Part shown: positions 47,939 through 61,299 of the stretch, one piece after another
Layout: each line of letters opens with the position of its first letter
How positions within the stretch are numbered: position 1 is the stretch's first letter
From: Stromatinia cepivora
Lineage: Eukaryota; Ascomycota; Leotiomycetes; Helotiales; Sclerotiniaceae
Assembly: GCA_014898415.1 (NCBI GenBank)
Contig: RCTD01000015.1
Span: 930,001 to 994,000, forward strand
DNA: 64,000 nucleotides
Reading direction: 5' to 3'
Position numbers and translations under genes: made by a program
The notes under the pieces: model-generated
Seen by the model: the letters and a program-made list of their open reading frames with translations, nothing else
Databases searched by the model: none
Told to the model about the DNA's origin: nothing

Positions 47939-48194
47939 CTCGAAATGTAGACGACATTAAGAAGGCAACATCGAAGTACATGAGTTGATGTATATAATTA
48001 TAAAGAAACGATTAGATGATGAGCTAACGATGCCAGCACTTCACCTCGAGCGTCTTGAGTTGGACTTCTGAAAAGTATCAAGAGTAGAACCGTACCTTCA
48101 TATGTTAAATCTATGAGGGGCCTGAAGGTATTATGGCAGGCTGGAGTCTAGTACGGATGCTGCTCAAACACTGCAAGCCACCAGATATGTATTG

Positions 48195-48341
48195 CTACTC
48201 GTGCTGCTAGAAAGTATAAAACTCCGAACGCTAGGGAGTAACTGTTCTTATTGGTCAAACTACCCCATTTCCAAGGTTTCCCTTCCTTTCTTAACACCGA
48301 TTTAACGTTCGGAGTTTTATACTTTCTGGCAGCACGAGTAG
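48195..48341. repeat. Foldback element with 36-bp inverted arms
   Basis: Arms 48195-48230 and 48306-48341 are reverse complements over 36 bp with one mismatch (starting CTACTCGTGCTGCTAGAAAG), separated by 75 bp. The transcript or single strand would form a long hairpin. There is no ORF. Direct flanking duplication is not clear. It looks like a very small foldback MITE or an invert-duplicated segment. Confidence 0.85.
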
Positions 48342-48582
48342 AACCTCATGTCCAGACCCTCGTGGTTTACAAATTAACCTGATGGCAAAATCCCGATTAC
48401 CGATGTCGAGCGGGCCAATGAAGTTTTCCTAGTGCTCAGACTACATACTATGAGCACGGATGTCTGAATCAAACGGCGATCAACTTCAAGCATGAAGTTA
48501 TTAGTGGTTAGTTTAGAAAATGTTGGGAACGTTTCGATGATGATCAAAGCGATCATAACGCCCGGACCACCCTTCTCCTTTT

Positions 48583-48610
48583 GGTATCAGGTATCAGGTA
48601 TCAGGTATCA
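48583..48610. repeat. 7-bp tandem repeat, four units
   Basis: Four perfect copies of GGTATCA in a row, preceded by TT and followed by GC. Confidence 0.9.
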
Positions 48611-50548
48611 GCAAACAAAACGTAGTGTTGCATCGGAACAACTGGGGATTTGCTCTAAGACACGGATTGGGACGCTGGGACGATCTTTTGTGATCTTATT
48701 CGTAACTTTGTACAATGTTACGAGTCGCACCGGCAACAGTCATCGGCAACAGTGCTCTCTCTTTCCTTCAATTAGGTATATTCATGTGTGGTGCTAATCT
48801 TTGATTATGAAAAGTCTTTTTTTGACTCTAGACTCACGAAATGACATAACGAATGTAATGCACCCCCAAGGATTGTTAATGCATAGGACTCATAAAACAT
48901 CCTTCTCATCAGACCATCGTCGCGCCAGAAAGTAAATGAAAGGGCTTTTCGCAAGCCTTTCTACTTCTGATTTTCATCCTCAACGATTTTCTATGATTTT
49001 AAGAAATCCCGGCAATGTAAGGGTAGGTAATCAATCAACTTGCAAAAGAAAAATGACTACATCAAAAGCGCGTAGCAAATGACGCAACGTCTAAAATCCA
49101 CGTCACGGCAATTTTGATAGTGCCTTGTTTACCGCACAGCCCCGACAAATGATTCGCGTTTCTCGGCTGTCTAGTGATACAAACTCAAAACATCAAACGT
49201 ATATCATAAGATTAGCAAGCTGTCAATTAAATGCCAACATCGCGTATCATCTGTATTGCTTTTTATTTGCGGGAAGGACATCTTATCGTTCCGCATCAAT
49301 TGAGTCTTCGGCCCATATAACCATGACGTCGTCTAATTTTTTTCCTTTTCTCTCTTGTATCTACCTAATCTAAGTACAATTAGTTGTCCGACAGTTGGGG
49401 TATGCTCGAGGTCATTTGATGATGGACTTCCTGTATCTAAGCGAACATTTAGACAGAGGGCACATCCGTTGTTGTCTTTGGCGATTGCAAGCCTTGATGT
49501 AAATCTCTTACCCTCGATGCGATGTTTTGTCATGTCGCCGCAGTATTCGGAAGATTGGATGTAGATAGAACGCAAACGAAAGGAACAAGTGGAGGGGCAA
49601 ATGATAACGGGCCAAGTGAGAAGAGGCGATCATCAATCAAGTGATGTCGAGATTTCATAGGCTCGCCACAGCACACGTCACGGTGATCAATGACCGGTGT
49701 GTAGTAGATTGAGAGTAACCTTCCATCTTGGTCCAATCCAAGCAACCGTGTACACACGCATGCACCCGTGACCTTACATCCATATGTCTCATCTTTATTT
49801 TGACATACCAGACAGACGTACTAGTAGCTACCAACGTATTGAATAAAAACAACTGAGAAACAATCTCTCACAAAGAATGATAATAACAGCGGGGCCTTTT
49901 ATCATATAATGAAGGAATTCTGAATCTATACAAAATTCTCGCGCTTCACAACATTAAGTGCCATGTAAAGAGAGATCAGATGATAATACTGACAGGCGCA
50001 ATCAGGGCTCTGATACCAAACTGAACAGAACATGCATTTGTGGTATCCTCCGGACTAACCCACATCTACTGACTCAATGGTGTCAAATTTATCTTTATAT
50101 CTCCCACCAATGTAGCTATTGGAGCTCTGAAAGGAGCCGACTTCGCGCCGCTTACTGTTCTTTGCAGAGTGCTGGATAATGGCTCTCCATACTTCCTTTT
50201 ATCGTCAGAGACCTCTATATGAAAAGTTTGGGAACAAATAATGCATTTACAGCAATGAAGGAGCCTTATAACAGAAAATTGTCAAACATTGAGCCTCGCA
50301 TACTTCTTTGACCTCGCTACAATCAATGTTGAAAATGTAAGGATCTGCTTGCGTCTCCACTCCCTTGTCGGTGCCAAAGCGCTTCTCGTGGCCAAATGAT
50401 GCTTCTCATGGCTTCGATTCTGCTAGTGGGGCAGCGAGAACTGAGGAGATCTGTAAGAATACCACAGCTGCCAGTGGAACGAAGGTTTTGAATCGCACAT
50501 TTACAAGATAAGTAAAAACATATAAAATAAGATGAAAGGGAATTGGAC

Positions 50549-50840
50549 GTAGGAAATGCTAGGTCGAGATACGTGCGTCCCGATAGTACGCTGTAAAGGG
50601 AAATGGGAATTGGAATTGATCAGATTATATTGTAAAGGTTTCAAATAATAAAATTAGTAGGTTTAAATAATGGTTTGGGTTATATATAAATGGAGTACAA
50701 AAAGATTAATGGAAAAACGATTGATTTTTTTTAAAGAAAAGGGAGCAGAGCTCTTTTTTATATCTAATTATAAAGAATCATATGATTATATAATTACGAA
50801 TTAATTATATATTAAGCTTTGATATTCTAACTTTTTTATA
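50549..50840 (-). repeat. LTR of copy A
   Basis: Reverse complement of the 292-bp LTRs at 53356-53647 and 58347-58638 (shared string with TAGGTCGAGATACGTGCGTCC). The outermost 15 bp at the 50549 end no longer match, so the boundary is inferred from LTR length. Confidence 0.7.
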
Positions 50841-51815
50841 TTCTTTCTTTTTCCGGAATATATGTTCTATTTAGTTTTAGGATAATTATAAAAGGTAAAA
50901 ATCAAAAAAATCAAAAGATAATTAGATTAGGGAAAGCCAATTAGAATATTAGCAAATTAGAATAGTGAACAATTTTTAAGATCATCTTAAAAAAACAGTA
51001 TACTTTAGGTTTTTATTGATCCAAATTTATTTCTATCGCTTTTTTATCAAATTCGATAAGAATTTCAAATTCCTAAGAAGTATCTTTATTATCCTTTTCA
51101 TCTCCAATCTTTCTTGAATATTTAATTGAATACTTTGTAACGAATTTTGTATTTGTAATCGGACTTTTTGATAATTCCTAAATATAATTTAAATAATGAA
51201 TAAGGATTTTTGGTATTATAGACTTTTATTTAATACTAAAAGAATAATCTTTTTTCTTATTATTAGATCTTACAAAAGGTTTTTTTTGTTGAAAGACGAT
51301 TTATCTATTCTTCATTTGATTTATAATCTATATCAAGGATTGAAATAGTATCTTATATTCCAGAAGATCTAATTAAAAACAGATTGAATAATATTACAAA
51401 TTAGTTTTAAATCGATTCTCATCCCACAACTTCTTTTTCTTTTCCAATAAGCTTTTTTAGTGTAGATTGAGGTTTCCTAACAAAGAATTCTTCATCAATT
51501 AGATTCACAATCTTTCAATTACTAGCGTTTTTTTTTATCAAGGAATTCATCATTTTCGAAATCTTTATTACGAAAAGCTTTTTGTTTTTATAAAAGTATA
51601 TTATAATTTACAAATAATGATCGATTTTTTCATTACTTTTTTTTATTTTGAAATATTTCAAATTGGATAATCAGATCCATTATTGTAAGATTACATTATC
51701 GTTTATATCAAAACTCGAATTCATTATTGTTAATTTCGAATAATCTATTTATTATTCTTTTTATAATATTAGAATCCCAAAATAAGTATTCTAAAAGGAT
51801 TATAGAAAGATAATT

Positions 51816-52037
51816 TTATGAAACAAAATTGATATTAAGAAAAAAGGATCGAAGAATATAAAAACCTTTTTTATTAAATTCGTTTAATTTAAAGAAAACA
51901 ATTTGATTTTGGAAAAATCTTTGAAGGTTTTCATAAAAGCTATTATCCTCTATATTCTTTTTATTCGAAATTATAACAAAATAGAAGATCAATATCAAAA
52001 TCGATTTATAGGATCCAGAAAAACCAATATATTTCAA
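51816..52037 (-). pseudogene. Conserved 73-codon frame of copy A
   Basis: It encodes SYKSILILIFYFVIIS and NQIVFFKLNEFNKKGFYIL and aligns over its whole length with the frame at 57152-57373 of element B. Similarity at protein level in both copies suggests that this segment was once part of an element ORF. I do not recognise a domain. Confidence 0.4.
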
Positions 52038-53355
52038 AATAACATTTGGTTATATTATAATTGCTTGGGATTCAGGTTTAGTTAGGGTTCTTTAATGAAA
52101 TTGATTCTTTTATTTGGCTTTATAAAAAGTTTCCCTTTTTATTATTCAACTAAGATTATATTATAATTGATAGATGAAAGAATACTTCTTTAGAAATTCC
52201 CGAATTAAATTGTTATTGTTATTTAGTTTATAAGAAGTAAGGATTTGATATTCTTTATAGAAGTTTTTAATCAATTCCCCTAATTTAAAAAGATTGATTA
52301 TAATAATTACTTTTTTTGAAACTTCTTTTCATTTGTTTTTAGAAATTAAATAAAAAAAATTAGAAAAGGAATAATAAAGATTAAATTTCTTATTACAATT
52401 AGGAAAATGTAATATAGGTAAAAATACTGGTATAAAACAAAACTCTTTATTCTTTCGAATATAGATAACAGTATATTACAAAGTAGGATTATATCTTAAA
52501 AGGAATTGAATAATCGAAAAATAGTAATTCGGAAATAGGCCTTTTTTAAAAATTCCGCGGAAATATTATTCATAAATAATAAGAATATCTTTAGAAATAT
52601 TTCATGAATCGAATCTATCTCTTTATTCAAAGATATACTAAAACAAAAGGATATATAAAATAAATTAATTCTTAAAGGATTCTTTATTTAATGATCCTAA
52701 TAGAAGAAGATTATTTTTAAAAGTTTTGTTAGAGTTAAGGGAATAGAAGCTCCCTATTGAATTGAATCGATTAAGATTAAGGATTTGTTTTAATTATTCC
52801 AAAACTAAGAATTGATATAAATAAAATTAAGGGTAAAATATTTTTATCAATTTTATTTCATTAATACACTTTTAGTTCTTGGTAATAGTAATCAATTTGT
52901 TTTGTAATTCCTTAACCGAAATATACTTCGATTTTAGATCAAAAAATTTTGTTAAAGTATACAAATAATATATATATAAAACATCCATAATAATTTACTC
53001 TCTCAATAATACAATAACTTTCCATTCTACTTGATTAACAATATATCCATCATTCATTAAAAAGTATTATCTCTTTTCAAATTGATAATTTAAATTGCAA
53101 AAGTAGCTTTTCAGTTTTTATAAAGAATTTAAGATTATCTTAAAATTGTCAAAGGCTGAATCATTATTATTTAAAATAAGTTCAGTATTATAATCAATTG
53201 TACAACGATAAAATACGAATCTGTTCAGAATAAATGAATAAAAAGGGACTTTTTTCGAGAAATCAAAATGATAACCTTTCTTTTCCTATTTATCGATATT
53301 TATAATTACAGGTTTCGAAATTGGTATAATTATTTGAGAATAGAGAAATTAATAT

Positions 53356-53647
53356 TGTGAGAAAGTTGGGATATCAAGGCCTAACATGTAGCTAGTTCAT
53401 AGTTATATAATCATATAACTCTTTGTAATTAGATATAAGAAAGGGCTCTACTCTCTTTTCCTTGAAAGAAATCAATCATTTTTTTATTAGTCTTTTTATA
53501 TTCCATTTATATATAATTCAAATTATTGTTTAAACCTATTAATTTTATTATTTGAAATTTCTATAATATAATTTGATCAATTCCAATTCCCATTTCCTTT
53601 TGCAGTATACTATCGGGATACATATATCTCGATCTATCTCTTTCATA
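53356..53647 (+). repeat. 5' LTR of element B
   Basis: 292 bp, starting TGTGAG and ending TTTCATA (CA of the terminal CACA changed to TA). Same length and order as 58347-58638. Confidence 0.75.
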
Positions 53648-55589
53648 ATAATGATCCATACTGGATTCGAATTATATAGTTTATATTGTACAAATATATC
53701 TGTAAGGAAATTATAATTGAAAAGAAAATAGAATTAGCAATTTATAGATAAAGGGATGGGATTGATTCTAAAAGGATAACTTTTTCAAAAATATAGGATT
53801 GTCAAGTTTTGAATAAAAAAGTTTTGATTATCGAAGTTCTTTTATTTGTATTTACTCATTATATCGAAAATGAATTATTTTTTAATAAAACTATTATTCT
53901 ACTTTTCATTTTGAAAGGAATATATCGATAAAGATCTTATTCAGGGATACAATTAATAACACCAAAAGTATATTAGAATTCCAAATATAATAGAGTCTTT
54001 ATTTATAAATGAATCATTTATCTTTACAAATAAGAAAACTTTAATCCCAAAGACGATTTTGATTGAATACGATCAATTATATTGAAGGATCTTAAATGTT
54101 TTATATACTTCTAGAATTATTTGAATGCTTAAATATATATTAAAGCAATAGAAAGGATTAGATATAATATATTAAATTATTATCCTTGATATTAGCAACC
54201 AAAAATTTAAGATATATTTTAAAAAACTCTTAGTTGAAAGATTTGAAATTTATATATTCCTTTAGAAAAAGAAAAATCTTGGAAAGGATTATATATATCT
54301 TTCCTTTTTTTTAGAGATTTATTAAGGGAAAATTATAAATATTGAAAATTATCGAAAACCAAATATTGAATCAGATTTTAATAAATCGGATATTTTTCAA
54401 CTAAATTATAATAATATAATGAATAACTTTGATCTATTTATAAAATTGAATCTCCTATAAGATACTCCTCAAAGATCAAAGGATAATATTATTACTTTAA
54501 TTATCAATCCTTTTGAATTTATTAAAGAACTCTTTATTAATAATAACAGAAATCCTATTAAAAAAGAAGAAAAAACAAAGAAAATCAAAAAAGAAAAAGA
54601 AGTAAATCAACAATAACAAAACCTATCAAAAATTCTATTTGCTATTTATATTAAAGATTATATATATATATTCTCTATTATACTATATATTAGGAATACT
54701 ATTGCTTCTATTTTCAATAGAATCGATATATCTAATTTTCTTATAATTTGGGATGCCTTATAAATTGATTATAATATATCCAATAAAGAAATGCAAATTC
54801 GATTTCTTTAATACTACGATTATACTATTACTATCCAAATCAAATTTATATCGGAATATAATTCTATTAGATATAATTGAAAAAAAGAATTAAAATCAGT
54901 ATTATTTTAATATTTTTGTGATTACAATATTTAATAAATAATAAACATTTGAGATTTTCTTAATCAATTTGTTGATAATTAGTATAACAAAAATAAAGGG
55001 GATTATAATACAAATTTAATAATGATAAAGGATTATATTATCAAATTTACGTTTTCAATTATTCAATTTATTGATAATTATATAATCATCGAATTTGAAG
55101 CTGGAAGGATATTTCTGTATAATCTGTATACCCAAATGGGAAAGAAGATTGTTAGATAATTTAAAATTAATCTTGATAATTCTGTTTCTATAAATTTCAA
55201 AAGAATAATAGATGAAGTTTACAAATAATGCTTTTTTAAGGATTCTATTGTCTGAATTTATAAAAGATCTAAATTTCATCAGGTTATTGTTTTTTAGATT
55301 ATGTATAAATATATAAAAACCCTATTTGTCTTTAATATTAATACAAAATCTTATTCTCAAAAATAAAAGATAAAAGATATTATAGATGAAATCATTAATC
55401 TTTTAGATAAATTCAGTATGAATTATTTAAAGATAAGAATCAAAGATATAAGGGACTCGAAATTATCCTTCTCATTATTACAACATCAAATTATTTATCG
55501 AGGAAATAATATAAGATATAATAATTATTCTATTCAAGATAAATAGAAGGGAATTCTTTTTGATATAAATAGAGTTTACAAAAAGGATT

Positions 55590-56000
55590 ATTTTTATTAT
55601 TATTGTTTTGGAAGATCTTTTTATAATAATGATTATACTATGAAACAAAATTGTTTTAAGAAGATTGATAATATTAATGCTGGATTATATTATTATAATG
55701 AATACGGAGTCTTTATGTTTAATCCCAAAGGATATCCCAACCCTTCCCTAATCTTCAGATAAAAGGATTCCCTAGAAAGCCATCAAATTGAAATACATAT
55801 AAAAACTTATAGACTTGACCAATAAGAAAAGCGACTAAAGAAATCCAATATTAAGAATAACTCGCCGAATCTTAGAATCTCTAATATCGAAATTATAAGA
55901 AGTATATTTATAAATAATATCAATTATCAAAAAAGGGAAATTATCAATATCAATACAATTACCCAATTTAAAGAAACCTCAAAGCTATAAGGCCAACCAT
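55590..56000 (+). pseudogene. gag-like region of element B
   Basis: The frame reads YYCFGRSFYNNDYTMKQNC, a C-x2-F-G...C pattern comparable with a decayed retroviral-type zinc knuckle (one Cys and the His changed), followed by NINAGLYYYNEYGVFMFNPKG. Frequent stops precede and follow. Gag proteins form the particle and bind element RNA. Confidence 0.4.
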
Positions 56001-56086
56001 TTAAAAAATCTAAATCGATAGGATGGAACGGAGTTGATAAACCTTAAAAATCGTTAAACATTTTTTGAAAGGTATTATTTAAAACA

Positions 56087-56551
56087 ATGAATCAAACTGA
56101 AAGAGAAAGGCTAAAGAAAGAATTTTTTAATAAAAATGAAACCATAAATATTGATGAAAACGAAAAAAACGAAGCAAAAGAATCTCAAAAAGGGGAAAAC
56201 CTTCCTGAATTCGATGAGAATAGCATAATACAAGAGAATAGAACACCCAACTTTCATATTAGATCCTCAAAAATAAAGAAGCAAGCATTAATCACTACTT
56301 ATACCATAAAATCCCCGATAGAAATCTTAGAACAGATTTATAGAATCGAAATTCCGATAACAATTGGGACTGCCCTTACATACATACCAGATCTTCTTAA
56401 GCAAACCCTCGGCCCCAATCGATTCGGTTCAATAGGGAGCTTCTATTCCCCTGACTCTAGCGAAACTTTCAAAAATAATCTTTTTCTATTAGGACCATCA
56501 AACGAAGAATCCTTTAAGAATCAATTTACCCTGTATATCCCTTTGTTTTAG
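56087..56551 (+). pseudogene. Least-mutated ORF of element B
   Basis: The frame of 154 codons is Glu/Asn/Lys-rich for 75 residues. It is followed by an ordered part, SPIEILEQIYRIEIPITIGTA and LTYIPDLLKQTLG, which looks like the segment between gag and protease of fungal Ty3/gypsy elements. It ends at a TAG. The surrounding stretch 55.7-56.55 kb has clearly more G and C than the rest of the block. Confidence 0.45.
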
Positions 56552-57151
56552 TATATCTTCGAATAAAAAAATAAATTCGATTTACGAAATGTTTGTGAAA
56601 ATATTCTTATTATTTATAAATAATATTTCCGCGGAGTTTTTAAAAAAGACTTGTTCCTGAATTATTACTTTTTGATTATTCAATTCCTTTTAAGATACGA
56701 TCCTATTTTATAGTGTACTATTGTTTATGTTTGAGAGGATAAAGAGTTCTGTTTTGTATCAGTATTTTTATCTGTATTATATTTTTTTAATTATAATAAG
56801 AAGTTTAATCTTTGTTATTCCTTTTCTAATCTTTTTTATTTAATTTTTAAGAGTAAATGAAAAGAAGTTTCAAAAAAAGTAATTATTGTGGTTGATCTTT
56901 TTAAACCAAGGGAATCGATTAAAAATTTCTATAAAAAGTATTAAATCCTTATTCCTTATAAATTAAATAACAATAATAATTTAATTCGGGAATTTCTAAA
57001 AAAATATTCTTTCATTTATCAATTATAATATAATCTTGATTGAATAATAAAGAAGAAAGTTTTCCAAAAGGTTGAATAAAAGAATCAATTTCATTGAAGA
57101 ACCCTAATTAGATTTGAATCCCGAATAATTGTAATTCGATTAAATATTATT

Positions 57152-57373
57152 TTGAGATATATTAGTTCTTTTAGATCCTATAAATCGATTTTGATATTAA
57201 TCTTTTATTTAGTTATAATTTCGGATGAAAAGAATATAAAGAACAATAATTCCTATGAAAACCTTTGGAAATCTTTTCAAAATCAGATTGTCCTTTTTGA
57301 ATTAAATGAATTTAATAAAGAAGGTTTTTATATCCTTCGATTTTTTTCTTTTAATATTAATTTTGTTCTATAA
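57152..57373 (+). pseudogene. Conserved 73-codon frame of element B
   Basis: It reads SYKSILILIFYLVIIS and NQIVLFELNEFNKEGFYIL and is the counterpart of 51816-52037 in copy A. Its domain is unknown, probably part of a longer element ORF now broken. Confidence 0.4.
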
Positions 57374-58346
57374 GATTATTTTTTTATAACTCTTTTAGGA
57401 TATTTATTTTGGGATTTTAATATTATGAAAAGAATAATAAACAGATTATTTAAAGTTAATAATAATGAATTCGAGTTTTAATATAAATAATAATGTAATC
57501 TTGTAATAACGGATTTAGTTATTTAATTTGAAGTATTTTAAGATAAAGAAAAATAATGGAAAGATTGATTATTATTTGTAAATTATAATATACCTTTATA
57601 AAGATAAAAAACTTTTTGTGATAAGGATTTTAAAGATAATAAATTCCTTGATAAGAAAAATATTAATAATTAGGAGATTATAAATTTAATTGATAAAAAA
57701 TCTTTTATTAAAAAATCTCAATCTATATTAAAGAAGTTTATTAGAAAAAGAAAAGAAGTTGTAAAACGAAAACCGATTCAAAATTAATTTGTAATATTAT
57801 TCAATCTATTTTTAATTGGACTTTTTGGAATATAAGATACTGCTTCAATCTCTGATACAGATTGTAAATTAAATGGAGAATAGATGAATTGATTTTTAGC
57901 AAAGAAGCTTTTTATAAAATCTAATAATAAAAAAAAGGATTATTTTTTTAATATTGGGCAAAAGTTTGTAATACCAAAAATCTCTATTCGTTATTTAAAT
58001 TGTATTCAGGAATTATTAAAAAGTCCGATTATAAATATAAAATCTATTGCAAAGTATCTGGCTAAATATTCAAGAAAGATCGAAAATAGAAAAAATAATA
58101 AGGATATTTTTCAAAAACTTGAAATTTCTATCGAATTTAATAAAAAAACGATAAAAGTAGATTTGGATCAATAAAAACCTAAAATATACTATTTTTTTAA
58201 GACAATCTTAAAAATTACTTATTGCCCTAATTTGTTAATATTCTAATTGATTTTCTTTAATCTAATTGTTTTTTGATCTTTTTGGTTTTTATTTTTTATA
58301 ATTATTCTGAAACTAAATAGAATATATATTCTGGAAAAGAGAAGGA

Positions 58347-58638
58347 TATAAAAAAGTTAGGATATCAAGGTTTAATATATAATTAATTCATAATCATATA
58401 ATTATATAATTCTTTATAATTAAATATAAAAAAGAATTCTGCTTTTTTTTCTTTAAAAGAAATCAATCATTTTTCTATTAATCTTTTTGTACCCTATTTA
58501 TGTATAACCCAAACTATTATTTAAATCTATTAGTTTTATTATTTGAAGTCTTTATAATATAATCTGATCAATTCCAATTCCCATTTCCCTTTATAATGTG
58601 CTATCGGGACGCACGTATCTCGACCTACCTCTTTCACA
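58347..58638 (+). repeat. 3' LTR of element B
   Basis: 292 bp, starting TATAAAAAAG (from TGTGAGAAAG by G to A changes) and ending CTTTCACA, the better-preserved terminus. Confidence 0.75.
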
Positions 58639-61299
58639 ATATATACAAAAGATATCTAATGTAGTAATTACTTTTAATTGTTTTTTAATATTAAATTCCT
58701 TTTTATTATTATTATTGTTGAAGGATATTGGGGCAGTTTCTACGACAATCATTTTGTAGATAGATTTATTCTTTTATTGAATTTTGAAAGGGTTTTTATC
58801 TTTATAATATTCTTTCAAAAATCTAAGGTTATTGAGAATAAATCTATAAATTCTAAGAACAGAATTCTGTATAAAATTGTAAAGGAAAGATATTTAATCT
58901 TTTTTGTTCTTTATATCGATTTTTGTAATAAATCTATATATAATACAGAAATCTATAGGGCTGTACTTTTTGGCTTCTTTGCCTTTTTTTCATATAAAAT
59001 ATTCGATTATATACCCGTTTAGAAACTTTATAAGGATTTGAGGGTTGAAGCGAAAGATATAATAGATTATATTCGTTTTTATTGAAGCATTATTTAAACT
59101 TATATTTTCCAATCAAAAACAGATGAGAGCTTTTCTTTGAATAGTTGTCCAAATTCTTTCGAGATTTTTAAAACCTTCTTTAACTTTATTATAATGTTAT
59201 TTAACAAATTGAATTGTATCATTATTTTTAACAAAATAATCGATCTTAAAGAGATCAATTGTTTTATAAAGCTTCTGATCTTCGATCCGATCTTTTATTT
59301 TATTTGTAAAGTCTTCAATAAGGTCAATAATATTTATAAAATAATTGAATTATTATTCAAAAGCATTATATTTTTTTTTAATTTCAAGAATTTCAATGAA
59401 TGTAAATGCTTCGATTTCGTTATTAAAGAAATGATTCTTGTATCAAATAAGAAAAGAAGTGTTATTGCTAGTAAAGCAGGAGGCTATAGCTTAATTAAAT
59501 CCTTCTCCAGATATTATATCAAAACTTAAATAAAAGTTTGTATGAATGATAAAATAAATATAAATAAAGAATTAATAACTTTAAATCAAGTTATTAAAGA
59601 AAGTAGATTTAAAAAGAAAATATTGAACTATTTAAGTATTATTTAGGAATTGTTTATAAATTGTTCAAAAACAAGATCGATAATATAATAAGTTTTTTCA
59701 AAAAAGATTCAAATACTTTTTCCTTTCTAAGAATTATAAAGTTTTCTTTATCGAGCTTTTTAATTGATGATCAGAAGTTTGTAATAATAATTCCTTTTCG
59801 ATTTATTGTATTTATTTTTTTCCTTTTGGTTTTATATTATTTTATAATTGAATAAAGAATAATCTTTGGTTATTTATTATTTTTTGTTTGGAAGATTATA
59901 GATATTTAGAAACTCGATTCTTTTGATTTATTTATTCATATAAATCTTTAAAATTGTTATTTACAAAAAGATTTGAATATAAAATGTATTTCTTGAGATG
60001 GATATCTATATAGATTCTATCAAATGGGGTATCATCCATTTCTTCAAGGGTATATATAAAAAGACTCTTCAACTTCTTTATCATTTTGTAAGATCTGTAT
60101 TATTTGAAAGTAAGTTTTGTATTACAAGATATATCGATTTTTGATTAGGGGTTGTAATATAGAACTATATTTCCAATTCGAATATTCTTATTCAATATTT
60201 TGCAATCGAAATTATATCGAAGTTTATTATCTTTTTTGTAGCACTATTTACAAAAAATTGTTTCCTCAATATTTTTATTTAGTATTTTTAATTGTTATAT
60301 TCTAATAACCAATAAATCTTTCTAGATTTGTATACTTTCTTAATCAAGGATCCTTCAAATTGTATATATAATTTCAAAAAGTAATACAGCTTTTTGTTTA
60401 TAGATCAATTCAAACAATATTTTGTTTATCAATTTGTAAATTGAAATGCGATTAATGAATAATATTATTTTCAATTATTCAGATTATCTATATTCTTTTT
60501 GTAATAAATGGGAAAGTATTTCTATAATAAAATGATAATTTTTTTCTATCATTTCATTGATTTATAAATGATAAATTGATATTTTGATTTTATCGATTCT
60601 GTATTTTTTGTAATAAATAAATATAGCATCTTTATTCTCAAATCTTCCATTTACAATGACTTCTTTAAAGAGATTATAATAATAAATTATTTCATAAAGG
60701 AACTTAGCAACTATTTCCGAAGTAATATTCTATAAAACTTTAGTTTCTATTTAATTACTCAGATTTTCTTGTAGAATAATAAGGTATTTGAATTTATAAT
60801 TGTTAAGTATTTTTATAATATTTATATCAATTTTATACTAAATACTTGAAATCTAAATGGCAATCATTGATTCATTTGTTTATTTGAACAATTTAAATTG
60901 ATAAATAGAATAAGAAATCATTCAATTTTTCATATCTTTGTATATTTTATTCTATTAATAACAATTGTGTATTTTAGTATATAATGATTCTAAATCCTTG
61001 TAATCCAATTCTTTATATATTTGAATCATAATTTTTATCTTTTCAATTAGATTGTCGTTTATTATTATATAAACGGAAAGTAATCTATCTCCCCGGATTC
61101 TGAATAAGCAACGATTCTTTATATAGAAATTGAAAGTTTCTTTTTTGAAAATTTATCAATCCTTTATTAATATATTTTTAGATTTTTGTAGTATAATGAT
61201 ATATTAAATAATTATTTGTATTCTTTTATTTCCACCTTTCAAAATTTGAAACAATCTTAAAATTTTGGAGTTATTTATATTCATTATTGGATCTATTTG

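Larger units (their letters stand above)
47939..50520. other. Intergenic between 7TM gene and AT-rich block
   Basis: No gene is supported on either strand. Contents listed separately are a 147-bp foldback element and a 7-bp tandem repeat. GC content is ordinary until about 50.5 kb, where it falls sharply. Confidence 0.4.
50549..52860 (-). mobile_element. LTR element copy A, partial, inverted
   Basis: This is the reverse complement of the 3' part of element B: an LTR copy at 50549-50840, then interior sequence matching B from 58346 back to about 56330. Anchor matches are the TTTAAAAATTCCGCGGAAATATTA string at about 52540 (versus 56620-56650) and GAATAGAAGCTCCCTATTGAA at about 52741 (versus 56433-56453). 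It is more heavily mutated than B. The end toward B (52860-53355) could not be aligned by eye. Its gag part and other LTR are missing, probably cut off by the insertion of B or by rearrangement. Confidence 0.7.
53356..58638 (+). mobile_element. LTR retrotransposon B, two LTRs, no pol seen
   Basis: The 5,283-bp element has 292-bp LTRs at both ends in direct orientation. The LTR starts TGTGAGAAAGTTGGG (right copy TATAAAAAAGTTAGG; every difference is G to A) and ends CTTTCACA (left copy CTTTCATA). The interior has a gag-like portion with a zinc-knuckle-like Cys pattern at about 55590-55650, an open frame at 56087-56551 and a 73-codon frame at 57152-57373. I find no RT, RNase H or integrase motif in any frame, so it appears non-autonomous or pol-deleted. 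Flanks are AATAT and ATATA, too AT-rich to prove a target duplication. Confidence 0.75.

Noticed and set aside
53351..58643. Target-site duplication of element B
   Set aside because: AATAT and ATATA share only an AT-rich 4-mer, which is meaningless in this composition after RIP.
58678..59529. Two plus-strand ORFs of 114 and 130 codons in the AT-rich block
   Set aside because: Phe/Ile/Lys-rich composition is what AT bias creates; they lie antisense to the expected integrase part of element C.
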